Assembly: GCF_024385505.1 (NCBI RefSeq)
Contig: NZ_JANFLT010000002.1
Location: forward strand, 496,001 to 560,000
DNA: 64,000 nt
Source of the DNA: Arthrobacter zhaoxinii
GTDB taxonomy: Bacteria > Actinomycetota > Actinomycetes > Actinomycetales > Micrococcaceae
Reading direction: 5' to 3'
Shown: positions 20,150-32,347 of the stretch, piece after piece
How positions within the stretch are numbered: position 1 is the first letter of the stretch
How the letters are laid out: every line of letters starts with the position of its first letter
Made by a program: the position numbers and the translations under genes
The notes under the pieces: generated by a model
What the model was told of the DNA's origin: nothing
Databases searched by the model: none
The model's input: the letters and a program-made list of their open reading frames with translations, nothing else

Positions 20150-21334
20150 ATGGAGAGCAACGAGCGAAGCCGTCCCAGCCCTGTCCCCGCGCCGTCCGGC
20201 CCTGCAGGGCAGAACAGTGACGTCCACCCGTCCTCCGGCGCAGCGCCGGCACTGGTGAACTGGGACCTGGCAGCTTCCACAGCCGGGGCCATGGTGGCGC
20301 CCGGACCGAAGATGTCCGCCCGCGAGATCCGCGATGCCGTGGCGGGCCTGCGTGCCGCCGCCGACGCCTCAGTGGCCCACGTGCACCGCATCACCGGTCT
20401 GGAAGCCGCCCGCGACCTGCGGGATTCGGACGTGCTGATTGTGGACCGCGCATCCTGGGCCCGCGCGAACTCCCAGAGCTTCTCCGTGCTGATGGGACCG
20501 GCCCTGCAGCACCTGGCGGATACCCGGCCCGAACAGCTGGCCGCCGCCAACACGGCGCTGGGCGGAACCATGACCGGCGCGCAGCTGGGAACGATCCTGG
20601 CGTTCCTGTCCAGCAAAGTGCTGGGCCAGTATGATCCCTTCGCCGCCCTGGGCGGGGTGGGCAAACCCGGCGGACGGCTGCTGCTCGTGGCGCCGAACAT
20701 TGTGACGCTGGAACGTGAGCTGAACGTGGAACCGGCCGACTTCCGCCTCTGGGTCTGCCTGCACGAGCAGACCCACCGGGTGCAGTTTGCCGCCGCCCCG
20801 TGGCTGCGCGGGCACATGCTGGAGCAGATCAGCCAGCTCTCCAACGGCATGATGGACAAGGCGCAGACCATCTCCGAGCGGCTGGGCTCCGCCGTAAAGG
20901 CGCTGAAAGCACCCAAGGGCGGCCTGGACGAAAACGGCGTGCCGACCAAGTCCGTGGACCTGTTGTCCCTGCTGCAGGATCCCGAGGACAAGGAACGCCT
21001 CTCCCACCTGACCGCCGTCATGTCGCTCCTTGAGGGCCATGCCAACGTGGTGATGGACGCCGTGGACGCGAGCATTGTGCCCAGCGTCAAAACCATCCGG
21101 CAGCGGTTCAACAACCGCGGCGCCAAGCGCGGCTGGATTGACCGGTTCTTCCGCCAGATCATGGGCCTGGACGCCAAGATGCGCCAGTACAGCGACGGCG
21201 CCCGCTTTGTCCGCGCCGTCACGGACCAGGTGGGCATGGAGGGATTCAACCGGGTGTGGGAACGCCCCGAAAACCTCCCGACCGAAGCGGAGATCCACTC
21301 CGCGGACCTATGGATTACCCGGATGGGACTGTAA
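20150..21334 (+). CDS. zinc-dependent metalloprotease (DUF2342)
   Basis: A 394-residue protein of the actinobacterial DUF2342 family, sometimes labelled F420-associated. The zinc motif HEQTHRVQF (HExxH) is present after FRLWVCL. A disordered Ser/Pro-rich leader of about 35 residues precedes the domain, which begins near LVNWDLAASTAGAMVAPGP. Whether it is an active protease is not established in the family, and I know of no defined substrate. The ATG was chosen for the GGAG just upstream. Only 6 bases separate it from tilS, so the two are likely co-transcribed. Confidence 0.85.
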   Translation: MESNERSRPSPVPAPSGPAGQNSDVHPSSGAAPALVNWDLAASTAGAMVAPGPKMSAREIRDAVAGLRAAADASVAHVHRITGLEAARDLRDSDVLIVDRASWARANSQSFSVLMGPALQHLADTRPEQLAAANTALGGTMTGAQLGTILAFLSSKVLGQYDPFAALGGVGKPGGRLLLVAPNIVTLERELNVEPADFRLWVCLHEQTHRVQFAAAPWLRGHMLEQISQLSNGMMDKAQTISERLGSAVKALKAPKGGLDENGVPTKSVDLLSLLQDPEDKERLSHLTAVMSLLEGHANVVMDAVDASIVPSVKTIRQRFNNRGAKRGWIDRFFRQIMGLDAKMRQYSDGARFVRAVTDQVGMEGFNRVWERPENLPTEAEIHSADLWITRMGL

Positions 21335-21340
21335 CCGAAC

Positions 21341-22480
21341 GTGCTCGACGAAAACCCGAACAACTCAAGCTCCAACCCTGCGGCAGACACGACCTCCCGC
21401 CCCGCCCCGCGGGTACGCAAACGGCTCCTTCCCACGCTGGGCGACGCACGCAACAGCATCCGGGACACCCTGCGCGACGCCGGCCTGGTTCCGGGCGGGG
21501 ACACTCCGCCCCTGATCCTGGTGGCCTGCAGCGGCGGCCCCGACTCCCTGGCCCTGGCCCTCGCGGCGTCGTTCTTCTCCCGGCGCGGAGACTACCGGGT
21601 GGGTGCCGTCGTGGTGGACCATCGCCTGCAGCCGGGCAGCGCCGAGGTGGCCGCCTCTGCGCGGGACAAGCTGGAACAGATGGGGCTGGATCCCGTCCTC
21701 GTCCGGCAGGTCTCGGTGCCGGAGTCCGGTATGGGCCCGGAAGCTGCCGCACGGACCGTCCGCTACGCGGCGCTGGACGCCGCAGTGGAGGAACTGGAAG
21801 CCGACGCCGTCCTGCTGGGGCACACCCTCGATGACCAGGCCGAGCAGGTCCTCCTGGGCCTGATGCGTGGTTCCGGCACCCGCTCCCTGGCCGGCATGCC
21901 CGCCGTCCGCGGCAAATACCTGCGGCCGTTCCTGAGCCTGCGCCGGGAACAGACGCTGGAGATCTGCGCGCACGCCGCACTGGAGCCCTGGCACGATCCC
22001 AGCAACCGGGATCCGGCCTACGCCCGGTCCCGGGTCCGCACCGAGGTGCTGCCGTTCCTGGAGGACATGCTGGGACCCGGCATCGCCGAAGCGCTGTTCC
22101 GTTCCTCACGTATCCTCTCCGCCGATGCCGACTATCTGGACGCCGTGGCAGCGCAGGCCTTCGAGGAACTTCGGGCAGCCGCACCGGCTGGCAGCGCCCC
22201 GGATTCCGAAGAGCTGCTGCTGCCGGAAGCGCAGCTGCGGGAGCTTGCCCCCGCCGTCCGCCAGCGGGTCCTGGCCCTCGCGGCACTCGCCCTGGGCGGG
22301 GCGCAGCCGAGCTATGAACGCCTCGCTGCGGTCCAGTCGCTGCTGCGGCGCACCGGGTCCGCAGGACCGGTCCAGCTGGTGGGGAAAGTCAGCGTGTACC
22401 GCCAGCCGCGCGCCAAATCCGTTCACCACGGTGCCGCAAGCTATGGCAATCTTGTGTTTAGGAAAAAGAGCAGCACCTAA
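21341..22480 (+). CDS. tilS: tRNA(Ile)-lysidine synthase
   Basis: Modifies C34 of the tRNA-Ile CAT anticodon to lysidine, changing it from methionine to isoleucine specificity; essential. The N-terminal PP-loop ATPase motif [12 protein letters not shown] is intact, as are VDHRLQPGS and [21 protein letters not shown]. The 379 residues fit the shorter actinobacterial form. Begins with GTG directly after the DUF2342 stop. Followed by hpt. Confidence 0.95.
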   Translation: MLDENPNNSSSNPAADTTSRPAPRVRKRLLPTLGDARNSIRDTLRDAGLVPGGDTPPLILVACSGGPDSLALALAASFFSRRGDYRVGAVVVDHRLQPGSAEVAASARDKLEQMGLDPVLVRQVSVPESGMGPEAAARTVRYAALDAAVEELEADAVLLGHTLDDQAEQVLLGLMRGSGTRSLAGMPAVRGKYLRPFLSLRREQTLEICAHAALEPWHDPSNRDPAYARSRVRTEVLPFLEDMLGPGIAEALFRSSRILSADADYLDAVAAQAFEELRAAAPAGSAPDSEELLLPEAQLRELAPAVRQRVLALAALALGGAQPSYERLAAVQSLLRRTGSAGPVQLVGKVSVYRQPRAKSVHHGAASYGNLVFRKKSST

Positions 22481-22517
22481 CATCCAAGCTGCAACACTTC
22501 GCACCCGGGAGTCATTC

Positions 22518-23069
22518 GTGGATTCACACGACGTCCAGTCAGATCTCAAGCACGTTCTCTACACCAAGGAACAGATCCAAACCCGGATCACGGAACTGGC
22601 GGCCGAAATTGACCGCGACTACGCCGGCCGCGACGTCCTGCTGGTCGGGGTGCTCAAGGGTGCCGTCATGGTGATGGCCGACCTGTCCCGCGCCCTGCAC
22701 AGCCACGTCACCATGGACTGGATGGCGGTGTCCTCCTACGGCTCCGGCACGCAGTCCTCCGGCGTCGTCCGTATCCTCAAGGACCTTGAGACGGACCTCC
22801 TGGGCAAGCACGTGCTGATTGTCGAGGACATTATCGATTCCGGCCTGACGCTTTCCTGGCTGCGCACCAACTTGGAATCCCGCGGCCCGGCCAGCGTGGA
22901 AATCTGCACCCTGCTGCGCAAACCCGATGCCGCCAAGGTGGAAATCGACGTTAAGTACGTCGGTTACGAAATCCCCAACGAGTTTGTGGTCGGCTTCGGC
23001 CTGGACTTTGCCGAGCGTTACCGCAACTTGGACTTCATCGGCACCCTGGCGCCGCACGTTTACGAATAA
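22518..23069 (+). CDS. hpt: hypoxanthine phosphoribosyltransferase
   Basis: Salvages hypoxanthine and guanine to IMP and GMP using PRPP. The 183-residue protein has the PRPP-binding motif [11 protein letters not shown] and the flexible loop [11 protein letters not shown], with a closing [16 protein letters not shown]. The GTG start follows a CCGGGAG ribosome site six bases away; longer in-frame upstream sequence overlaps tilS in another frame. The tilS-hpt-ftsH order is widely conserved in Gram-positives. Confidence 0.96.
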   Translation: MDSHDVQSDLKHVLYTKEQIQTRITELAAEIDRDYAGRDVLLVGVLKGAVMVMADLSRALHSHVTMDWMAVSSYGSGTQSSGVVRILKDLETDLLGKHVLIVEDIIDSGLTLSWLRTNLESRGPASVEICTLLRKPDAAKVEIDVKYVGYEIPNEFVVGFGLDFAERYRNLDFIGTLAPHVYE

Positions 23070-23258
23070 CAGTTCCGGCCCCGTTCCTCCCCGTCCCCTA
23101 TGCGGGGACCGTCATGAACGCCACGCTCTACGCCCTGAGGGAACTAATCCCCTCCCCGGACCGTGTTCTTCTGGGGAACCGTGTATAGCTAGTAGGTAAA
23201 TTCCGCGCACACCAGCGTTGTTGACCAGGAGGGACGGGGCAGATAGCCCTGACGACGA

Positions 23259-25349
<2,091 letters not shown>

Positions 25350-25410
25350 TCAGGCAGCGGGCGGCCCGGACGGCCGCCCGCTGCAGCCGGGGAACAAAGT
25401 CCCGGCGCGG

Positions 25411-25423
25411 TAGGATCGACCAG
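25411..25423 (+). promoter_or_regulatory. -10 and start of leaderless folE transcript
   Basis: TAGGAT (25411-25416) is followed by six bases and the GTG start, with no ribosome site. This separates the folate operon from ftsH, although read-through is possible. Confidence 0.6.
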
Positions 25424-26037
25424 TGACGGATTTCGATGACGACCTATTGACCCGCGCCGCAGCAGCGGATTCACCGGTGGATCAGCCAAGGATTGAACGT
25501 GCGGTCCGGGAGATCCTCCTCGCTATCGGGGAGGACCCGGACCGCGACGGTTTAAAGGAAACCCCCGGTCGGGTGGCCAAGTCCTACACGGAGATCTTTG
25601 CCGGGTTGCACCAGAGCCCCTCGGACCTGCTGGCCACCACCTTCGACCTGGACCACGAGGAAATGGTCCTGGTGAAGGACATTCCCTTCTACTCCACCTG
25701 CGAACACCACCTGGTACCGTTCCACGGCAGTGCGCACATTGGCTATATCCCCTCCCACGAGGGGAAGGTAACCGGCCTTTCGAAGCTCGCCCGGCTGGTG
25801 GACGTCTACGCCCGCCGGCCCCAGGTGCAGGAACGGCTGACCACGCAGATCGTGGACGCACTGATGACGAATCTTTCCCCCCGCGGTGCCATAGTTGTAA
25901 TTGAATGCGAGCACCTGTGCATGTCGATGCGCGGGGTCCGCAAGCCGGGCGCCAAGACCGTGACCTCGGCGGTGCGCGGCCAGCTACGCGAGACCGCGAC
26001 CCGCGCAGAAGCAATGAGCCTGATACTCGGACGATAG
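25423..26037 (+). CDS. folE: GTP cyclohydrolase I
   Basis: Opens the pterin branch of folate synthesis by converting GTP to dihydroneopterin triphosphate. The 204-residue protein has the zinc ligands in [12 protein letters not shown] and [12 protein letters not shown], and the conserved [26 protein letters not shown]. Starts with GTG and is apparently leaderless. Followed at 7 bases by folP, then folB and folK, forming an operon for folate precursors. Confidence 0.97.
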   Translation: MTDFDDDLLTRAAAADSPVDQPRIERAVREILLAIGEDPDRDGLKETPGRVAKSYTEIFAGLHQSPSDLLATTFDLDHEEMVLVKDIPFYSTCEHHLVPFHGSAHIGYIPSHEGKVTGLSKLARLVDVYARRPQVQERLTTQIVDALMTNLSPRGAIVVIECEHLCMSMRGVRKPGAKTVTSAVRGQLRETATRAEAMSLILGR

Positions 26038-26044
26038 GACCACC

Positions 26045-26950
26045 ATGGATTCACTCGCTGCCGCACCCGGCACCGGACCGGCAACGTCACCGCTTCCGGT
26101 GGTGCGCCCGGCCCGCAGGGCACGCAGGCTCTCCGACCTTCCCGCCGACCGCACCCTGGTTATGGGCGTCCTCAATGTCACGCCCGATTCCTTCAGTGAC
26201 GGCGGGCAGTTCGCAGACACCGACGCTGCTATCCGCGCGGGCCTGAAGATGCATTACGAAGGTGCGGACATCATCGACGTCGGCGGCGAGTCCACGCGGC
26301 CCGACTCCGTGCGGATCTCCCCGGAGGAGGAACAGGCACGGGTTCTGCCCGTGGTTGAGGCGATGGTCCGCGCCGGCGCCCTGGTCAGCATCGACACCAT
26401 GAACGCAGCCACGGCGGAAAAGGCCATTGCCGCCGGCGCCGCGGTCATCAACGACGTTTCCGGCACGGAAACCGATCCGGACATGCCCGGCCTCGTTGCA
26501 CGTACGGGCGTTTCCTACATCCTGATGCACAGCCGCGGCAACGTCCGCAGCAATGACCCCAATGCCAGCTACGCCGACGTCGTCGAAGAAGTGGCCGCGG
26601 AACTGGTGAAGATCCGCGACCGGTTCTATGCTGCCGCCGTCGCCCCGGAACAGATCATCCTTGATCCGGGGCTGGGTTTCTCCAAGGATGCCGAACAGAA
26701 CTGGGAGCTGCTGCGCGGACTCGACCGCCTCGGCGCCCTGGGTCACCGCGTACTTGTCGGGGCATCCCGCAAGCGCTTCCTCGGCTCCCTGCTCACCAGC
26801 TACGGGAAGGCGGCCCAGCCGCTGGAACGGGACAACGCAACCGCCGCCGTGTCCGCGCTGGCGGCAGCGGCAGGCGTCTGGGCGGTCCGCGTGCACAACG
26901 TTCCGGCCAGCCTCGATGCCGTCAAAGTCACCGCGGCCTGGAAAGGGTAG
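26045..26950 (+). CDS. folP: dihydropteroate synthase
   Basis: Joins 6-hydroxymethyl-dihydropterin pyrophosphate to p-aminobenzoate; target of sulfonamides. The TIM barrel begins LVMGVLNVTPDSFSDGG and GADIIDVGGESTRPDS; the pterin-binding LDPGLGFSKDAEQNW and ending VRVHNV are present. 301 residues, with a 38-residue N-terminal extension that is not part of the barrel. A TAGGA sequence lies before the ATG. Four bases before folB. Confidence 0.97.
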   Translation: MDSLAAAPGTGPATSPLPVVRPARRARRLSDLPADRTLVMGVLNVTPDSFSDGGQFADTDAAIRAGLKMHYEGADIIDVGGESTRPDSVRISPEEEQARVLPVVEAMVRAGALVSIDTMNAATAEKAIAAGAAVINDVSGTETDPDMPGLVARTGVSYILMHSRGNVRSNDPNASYADVVEEVAAELVKIRDRFYAAAVAPEQIILDPGLGFSKDAEQNWELLRGLDRLGALGHRVLVGASRKRFLGSLLTSYGKAAQPLERDNATAAVSALAAAAGVWAVRVHNVPASLDAVKVTAAWKG

Positions 26951-26954
26951 GCAG

Positions 26955-27365
26955 ATGCTGAGTTCCTTGGTTTCCGGCACAGCCCCCGGCGGGGCGGCGC
27001 AGCGGGACCGGATCACCCTGACCGGCATCACTGCCACGGGTTTCCACGGCGTTTTCCCCGAGGAACGCCGGGACGGCCAGCCCTTCATCGTGGATCTGGT
27101 CCTCTACACCGATCTGGGCCCGGCGGCCGCCACGGATGACCTGACGCTGACCGCGCATTACGGCGAAGTGGCCGAGCAGGTGGTGCAGGTCATCACCGGC
27201 GAACCGCTGAATCTCATCGAAGCGCTGGCGGGTCGGATTGCCGACGCCGTCCTGGCCGGCTTTTCCGTCCTGGGCGCCGTGGAGGTCACGGTGCACAAGC
27301 CGAAAGCGCCGATCACGGTGGAATTCGGCGACGTAGCAGTCACCATCCACCGGGAGCGCGCATGA
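26955..27365 (+). CDS. folB: dihydroneopterin aldolase
   Basis: Cleaves 7,8-dihydroneopterin to 6-hydroxymethyl-dihydropterin and glycolaldehyde. Within 136 residues the domain has the family GFHGVFPEER, the LNLIEALAGRIAD helix with the substrate-binding Glu, and the catalytic Lys in VHKPKAPI. The first 20 residues are an unconserved leader. Ends in an ATGA overlap with folK, so the two are translationally coupled. Confidence 0.95.
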   Translation: MLSSLVSGTAPGGAAQRDRITLTGITATGFHGVFPEERRDGQPFIVDLVLYTDLGPAAATDDLTLTAHYGEVAEQVVQVITGEPLNLIEALAGRIADAVLAGFSVLGAVEVTVHKPKAPITVEFGDVAVTIHRERA

Positions 27366-27853
27366 GCGCCGTGCATTCCATCCTTGCCCTCGGGAGCAAC
27401 CTGGGCGAAAGCCGGGACACCCTCTCCACGGCGGTAGCTGACCTGGCCGACCATCCCCAGGTGCGGCTGAGCGCGGTTTCCCCCGTGGTCCGCACCCGTC
27501 CGGTCGGCGGACCCGAGCAGCCCGACTACCTCAACCTGGTGGTGGCGATCGAAACCGACCTGGAACCGCACGCCCTGCTGGCGCACTGCCAGGCAGTCGA
27601 AGCCCGGCACCACCGCGAACGCATTGTCCGCTGGGGACCGCGGACCCTCGACGTCGACATCATCACCTACGGCGATCTCCGCCTGGACGATGAGGACCTC
27701 ACCATTCCGCACCCCCGTGCAGCGGAACGGGCGTTCGTCCTGCAGCCCTGGGCCTGGATGGAACCGGACGCGCGCCTGGGTTCGGAGCCCGTGGCCGACC
27801 TCGCTGCCCGCGCCGAGGACCTTCCCGGACTCGAAGTCTTCGAAGGAGAATGA
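27362..27853 (+). CDS. folK: 6-hydroxymethyl-7,8-dihydropterin pyrophosphokinase
   Basis: Transfers pyrophosphate from ATP to the pterin alcohol before FolP. The 163-residue protein has LALGSNLGESR, the RWGPRTLDVDIITYG loop with the metal-binding aspartates, and PHPRAAERAFVLQPW. Coupled to folB by ATGA; DUF3180 begins five bases after its stop. Confidence 0.96.
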   Translation: MSAVHSILALGSNLGESRDTLSTAVADLADHPQVRLSAVSPVVRTRPVGGPEQPDYLNLVVAIETDLEPHALLAHCQAVEARHHRERIVRWGPRTLDVDIITYGDLRLDDEDLTIPHPRAAERAFVLQPWAWMEPDARLGSEPVADLAARAEDLPGLEVFEGE

Positions 27854-27857
27854 GGCC

Positions 27858-28358
27858 GTGAGCACCATCCGCTATCGGTGGCTGGCCGTCATCGGCCTCG
27901 CCGCCGGACTGGTGGGCTGGGCCGCAAACTCGTTCCTGACGGCAAACGGCTACCCCGCACCCGTGCTGAGCCCCGTGGCGCTGGTGGCCATCATCCTGGT
28001 GACCGGTGCAACCCTCTTCCTCGGACTGCGGGTGCGCAGCTGGCGCAACGGCCGGCGGGACCGGGAGCTGGACCCCATCGCCGCCGCCCGCACCGTCGTC
28101 CTGGCACAGGCCCTCGCCTACGCCGGTGCCCTGCTGCTCGGCTGGCATGCCGCCGTCTTCCTCACCCAGCTGCCCCTGTGGTCGCTGCGCCCCGGCCATC
28201 CGGCCACCTGGTCCTCCCTGGCCGTCAGTGCCGGCGGAATACTGATGATTGCCGCGGGACTCACCGTGGAGCGGTTCTGTAAACTGCCGCCCGAGGACAA
28301 GGACGGCACCGGGCCCGGCTCGGGAGACGGAGCCGGAGATGGAGGAGAATATGCCTAG
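27858..28358 (+). CDS. DUF3180 membrane protein
   Basis: A 166-residue protein with four predicted hydrophobic helices (LAVIGLAAGLVGWAANSFL; VALVAIILVTGATLFLGL; VVLAQALAYAGALLLGW; SLAVSAGGILMIAAGLTVE) and a hydrophilic Gly/Asp-rich C-terminus. DUF3180 is an actinobacteria-specific family usually next to folK, function unknown. GTG start follows the folK stop by four bases, so it belongs to the same operon. Overlaps the next gene by 8 bases. Confidence 0.85.
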   Translation: MSTIRYRWLAVIGLAAGLVGWAANSFLTANGYPAPVLSPVALVAIILVTGATLFLGLRVRSWRNGRRDRELDPIAAARTVVLAQALAYAGALLLGWHAAVFLTQLPLWSLRPGHPATWSSLAVSAGGILMIAAGLTVERFCKLPPEDKDGTGPGSGDGAGDGGEYA

Positions 28359-28863
28359 CGAGGCACTCGACCCGGCAGCAGTGCAGTGGCAGCGTGTCTC
28401 CCCGAAGTACCTGAGGCTGCGCCTGCTGAGCTGGGGCATCGAAACAGCCATCACGCTGCTGATCACCGGCCTTCCGCTGGTCCTGCGCCTCACCGGAATC
28501 TGGCCCGGGTATCCGGCCTGGCTGGCCTGGGGGCTGCCGGTCTTCTTTGCCGTCACCCTGCTGTGGCGCGGGCTGCTGCTTCCCCGGCAGGTCCGGGCCA
28601 TCGGATATGCCGAGCGCAACGAGGACCTGCTGCTTCGCCGGGGCATCTTCTTCCAGCGCACCCTCGTGGTCCCCTACGGCCGAATGCAGTACGTGGACGT
28701 CGCGGTAGGCCCACTGGAACGGGCTTTCGGGCTGTGCACCCTGAAACTCCATACCGCCGCCCCCGGCACCAACGCAGGCATCGCCGGACTGCCGAGCGAC
28801 GAGGGTGCCCGCCTGCGGGAGCACTTGTCCGCACGCGGCGAAGCGCAGCTGGCCGGACTGTGA
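28351..28863 (+). CDS. PH domain-containing membrane protein (YdbS-like)
   Basis: A 170-residue protein with two helices (ITLLITGLPLVLRLTGIW and WLAWGLPVFFAVTLLW) followed by a bacterial PH domain (bPH2, residues about 75-160) containing RRGIFFQRTLVVPYGRMQYVDV. It pairs with the larger gene downstream exactly as YdbS pairs with YdbT in Bacillus. YdbST contributes resistance to certain bacteriocins there, but the role here is unknown. GGAGGAG precedes the ATG at 28351, and an in-frame ATG 12 bases upstream is an alternative. Confidence 0.85.
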   Translation: MPSEALDPAAVQWQRVSPKYLRLRLLSWGIETAITLLITGLPLVLRLTGIWPGYPAWLAWGLPVFFAVTLLWRGLLLPRQVRAIGYAERNEDLLLRRGIFFQRTLVVPYGRMQYVDVAVGPLERAFGLCTLKLHTAAPGTNAGIAGLPSDEGARLREHLSARGEAQLAGL

Positions 28864-30491
28864 CCGCCGGCGCCCCCCGGGGTCCGGGAGAGGAACCCGC
28901 AACCGCCGGCCCGGATCCGGCAGCAAAGACCGAACCCGAATGGAAACGGGTGCATCCGGTCTCTCCGCTGGTCCGCGGCTGGATAGCCCTGGCGGCCCTC
29001 GCCTATTTTGTCGGCAGGGACCAGGTGGAATCGGGGTTCGCCGGCGGCGGCATGGACCTCCCGGCAGGCTCCGCACTCTACTGGACCCTCCTGGCTCTGG
29101 GAATGGCCCTGGTGGTTATTGCCGGCGCCTTCTTCCTGTCCTGGTGGTTTACCCGTTACCAGCTCACCCATGACCATATCCGGGTGCATTCAGGCGTGGT
29201 GGTACGCCGGCAGCGCCAGGCCCGGCTGGACCGGGTGCAGGCCATCGACATTGTTCAACCCCTGCTTGCCCGGATCTTCGGGCTGGCGGAACTTCGCTTT
29301 GAAGTGGCCGACGCCGGCGAGTCGGCGGTGCGCCTGGCCTTCCTCCGGCTCCGCGACGCACAGCAGCTGCGCGCACAGATCCTCGAGGACGCTTCCGGTG
29401 CCGGGGAAACACACGCCGACGGCGACGGCGACGCCGGCGACGCGACCGTGCCGGGCGAACAGCAGGTGCTGGCACTGTCACCCGGACGCGTGATCGCTTC
29501 CGTCCTGCTGTCCGGAACCACCGTCCTCCTGGTGCTGGCAGTGGCCGGCGTGATTGTCCTGACGGCGCTCACCGGCGAGGCCGCCTCCATCGCCGCCATG
29601 GTGCCCATCATCTTTGGATTCGGCAGTGCGTACTGGAACCTGTTCAGTTCCGGCTTCAACTTCCGTGCCTCCGTGTCGCGGGAGGGGATCCGACTCCGCT
29701 CCGGGCTGCTGGACACCCGTGCCTCCACCGTGCCGCCGGGCCGGATCCAGGCACTGGTTGTCCGGCAGCCACCCCTGTGGCGGATCCCAGGGTGGTATTC
29801 GATTTCCGTGAACGTTGCCGGATACGGCGCCGGCTCCGACAACGCGTCATCCGCCCGCACCCGGCTGCTGCCCGCCGGAACATCGGAGGAGGTCCTCCGG
29901 ATGCTGGCACTGGTCCTGCCGGTTGCCGGAACCGCGGACCCGGTGGGAGTGTTCACCGCCGGGATGGATGGGACCGGCCCGGCCGCGGGCTTCACAATTA
30001 CGCCGCGGCGGGCGCGCTGGCGCGCCCCGCTGGCCTGGCGGCGGAACGGTTTCCTGGTCACGGACAGCGCGCTCCTCGCCCGGCACGGATATCTGTGGCG
30101 GTCGCTTCAGGTGGTTCCGCACAGCAGGACCCAGTCCCTCGCCCTGGAACAGGGGCCGCTGCAGCGGCTGCAGCGGCTGGCGGATCTGGTCCTGCACTCC
30201 ACGCCCGGGCCGGTGTCCCCCCGCGTCGTGGAAATCGATGCAGACACCGCCCGGCAGCTGCTCGACGACCAGTCGCTGCGGGCACGGACCGCCCGCCGCC
30301 GCGACCTCCCGGAACAGTGGCTGCGCGGGACCGGGCCTTCCCTGGCCAAGTCCGCATCTTTCCCTGCACCGCCGCAATCCCAGGCGCCGCCGCCCGCGCC
30401 GGTTCTCCCGCCGCCAGCCCCGGTTTCCCCACCACCCACCCCAGTTTCCCCACCCGTCTCCAAGGAGGAGCCTCCCCATGAACACCGCTGA
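28860..30491 (+). CDS. PH domain-containing membrane protein (YdbT-like)
   Basis: A 543-residue protein with two helix pairs and at least two repeated bPH2 domains: the first around HIRVHSGVVVRRQRQARLDRVQAIDIVQP, the second around GIRLRSGLLDTRASTVPPGRIQALVV, and a third degenerate unit near FLVTDSALLARHGYLWRSLQVVPHSR. This matches the YdbT architecture. The GTG start overlaps the previous stop (GTGA). The last 45 residues are a Pro-rich repeat (variants of PPPAPV/PPPTPV), which overlaps the next gene's start by 14 bases. Forms a complex with the preceding protein by inference. Confidence 0.85.
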   Translation: MTAGAPRGPGEEPATAGPDPAAKTEPEWKRVHPVSPLVRGWIALAALAYFVGRDQVESGFAGGGMDLPAGSALYWTLLALGMALVVIAGAFFLSWWFTRYQLTHDHIRVHSGVVVRRQRQARLDRVQAIDIVQPLLARIFGLAELRFEVADAGESAVRLAFLRLRDAQQLRAQILEDASGAGETHADGDGDAGDATVPGEQQVLALSPGRVIASVLLSGTTVLLVLAVAGVIVLTALTGEAASIAAMVPIIFGFGSAYWNLFSSGFNFRASVSREGIRLRSGLLDTRASTVPPGRIQALVVRQPPLWRIPGWYSISVNVAGYGAGSDNASSARTRLLPAGTSEEVLRMLALVLPVAGTADPVGVFTAGMDGTGPAAGFTITPRRARWRAPLAWRRNGFLVTDSALLARHGYLWRSLQVVPHSRTQSLALEQGPLQRLQRLADLVLHSTPGPVSPRVVEIDADTARQLLDDQSLRARTARRRDLPEQWLRGTGPSLAKSASFPAPPQSQAPPPAPVLPPPAPVSPPPTPVSPPVSKEEPPHEHR

Positions 30492-31401
30492 GTCTGCCAG
30501 CGTCGAAGAACGCCGCCGCCGCGGCCGCCTGGGGGTCGGCGTCATAGGTGCGGGCCGGGTCGGCGCCGTCCTGGGTGCTGCCCTGCGCGCGGCCGAACAC
30601 GCCGTCGTCGGAGTGTCCGCGGTGTCCGACGCCAGCCGCGAACGGGCCGAAAACCTCCTTCCCGGAGTTCCGATCCTTGAGATCCCCGACATTGTGGAGC
30701 GTTCCGAACTGGTCCTTCTCGCTGTCCCGGATGATGCCCTGGAACCGCTGGTCTCCGGACTCGCCAAGACGGGTGCCTGGCAGGCCGGCCAGCTCGTGGC
30801 CCACACCTCCGGACGGTTCGGCACCGAGGTCCTCGCCCCGGCCCGGGCCGCGGGCGCCATTCCGCTGGCACTGCACCCGGCCATGACCTTCACCGGGATG
30901 AGCCTGGACCTGACCCGGCTGGCGGACTGCTCCTTCGGCATCAGCGCCCCCGCCGCCGTCCTGCCGATCGCCCAGGCGCTCGTGGTGGAAATGGGCGCCG
31001 AACCGGTGGTCATCGACGAAGCGGACCGGGTGCTCTACCACGCGGCCCTCGCCCACGCCTCCAACCACCTGGTCACGCTCGCCTCCCAGTCGACGCAGCT
31101 GCTGGCGGGCCTTGGCGTCGAACATCCGGACCGGCTCCTGGGTCCGCTGATGCGGGCGTCGCTGGAAAACGCGCTTGCCTCCGGCGAAGGGGCCCTCACC
31201 GGACCGGTGGCCCGCGGCGACGTCGGCACCGTCTGGGCCCATACCCGTGCCCTTGCCGAAGCCGGGACCGAAGACCTCCGCGCCGCCTACGCTGCGCTGT
31301 CCGCCGCCACCGCCTCCCGCGCGGTGGACCGCGGACTGCTCACCCAGCAGCAGGGTGACGCCATCCTGGCCGCCCTGCGGCAGGATCCCGAAAACCCCTG
31401 A
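30478..31401 (+). CDS. Rossmann-like and DUF2520 domain protein
   Basis: A 307-residue protein with an N-terminal Rossmann-like NAD(P)-binding fold ([17 protein letters not shown]) and a C-terminal DUF2520 helical domain ([24 protein letters not shown]). It resembles ketopantoate reductase-like dehydrogenases and lies immediately upstream of panC, so a role in pantothenate synthesis has been suggested for the family, but this is unproven. AAGGAGGAG just upstream of ATG 30478 is a strong ribosome site inside the previous gene. Confidence 0.87.
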   Translation: MNTAESASVEERRRRGRLGVGVIGAGRVGAVLGAALRAAEHAVVGVSAVSDASRERAENLLPGVPILEIPDIVERSELVLLAVPDDALEPLVSGLAKTGAWQAGQLVAHTSGRFGTEVLAPARAAGAIPLALHPAMTFTGMSLDLTRLADCSFGISAPAAVLPIAQALVVEMGAEPVVIDEADRVLYHAALAHASNHLVTLASQSTQLLAGLGVEHPDRLLGPLMRASLENALASGEGALTGPVARGDVGTVWAHTRALAEAGTEDLRAAYAALSAATASRAVDRGLLTQQQGDAILAALRQDPENP

Positions 31402-31439
31402 GAACCCCGAACAACCCCGATAACAGTAGAAGGACAGCG

Positions 31440-32339
31440 TTGAACACCCCCCGCCTCGTCACCACAGCCGCCGAACTGCGCGCCGCCACTACGGAACTGC
31501 TGCATAAAGCCGCAGCCGCGAACCCCTCCCGCCCGCCCTCCCTCGCGTTGGTCCCCACCATGGGGGCCCTGCACGAAGGGCACGCCTCCCTGATGGGCGC
31601 CGCCCGGGCGGACAACGACGTCGTCACCGCATCGGTGTTCGTCAACCCCCTGCAGTTCGACGATCCCGCGGACCTGGAGCGGTACCCCCGCACCCTCGAC
31701 GCGGACCTGGAGCTCCTGGGCCGGGCGGGGGTGGATCTGGTCTTCGCCCCGTTCGAGGAGGAAATGTACCCCGGCGGTGCTCCGCTGGTGCGCCTGAGCG
31801 CCGGCACCATGGGCACCCGATGGGAGGGTGCAGTCAGGCCGGGACACTTCGACGGCGTACTCACCGTGGTCGCCAAGCTTTTCCACCTCGCTGCCCCGCC
31901 GGTGCCGGCACGTTTCCGGGCCTACTTCGGGCAGAAGGACGCCCAGCAGGTGGCCCTCATCCGGCGGATGGTTGCCGACCTCAACTTCGACGTCGAGGTC
32001 ACCGGCGTGCCGATTGTCCGTGCAGCGGACGGACTCGCCGAATCCAGCCGGAACCGTTTCCTCGACGCCGGCCAGCGGCAGGCGGCACTCGTGCTGTCCC
32101 GCGCGCTGCACCTGCTGAAGGAACGCGCTGCGGCGGGCAAACCGCTGGACCTGCCCGCCGCCGTCGAACTCGTTTCCGCGCAGCCCGGTGTGGAACTGGA
32201 TTACTTCGAGGTGGTGGACCCGCAGACCCTCGAACCGCTTCCCGCACCTGCCGGCGAACCGCTGGCCGGAACGGCGCTGGCACTGCTCGCCGCACGGGTG
32301 GGTCCGGTCCGCCTGATCGACAACGCCCTCCTGCCGTAG
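31440..32339 (+). CDS. panC: pantothenate synthetase
   Basis: Condenses pantoate and beta-alanine using ATP to form pantothenate for coenzyme A. The 299-residue protein has [14 protein letters not shown] (the HxGH-type nucleotide motif), VFVNPLQF and [17 protein letters not shown], and SSRNRFL near the end. TTG at 31440 is the most probable start, with AGAAGGACAG just before it, at the expected N-terminus. Neither panB nor panD is visible in the window. Confidence 0.95.
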   Translation: MNTPRLVTTAAELRAATTELLHKAAAANPSRPPSLALVPTMGALHEGHASLMGAARADNDVVTASVFVNPLQFDDPADLERYPRTLDADLELLGRAGVDLVFAPFEEEMYPGGAPLVRLSAGTMGTRWEGAVRPGHFDGVLTVVAKLFHLAAPPVPARFRAYFGQKDAQQVALIRRMVADLNFDVEVTGVPIVRAADGLAESSRNRFLDAGQRQAALVLSRALHLLKERAAAGKPLDLPAAVELVSAQPGVELDYFEVVDPQTLEPLPAPAGEPLAGTALALLAARVGPVRLIDNALLP

Positions 32340-32347
32340 CGAAAGTA

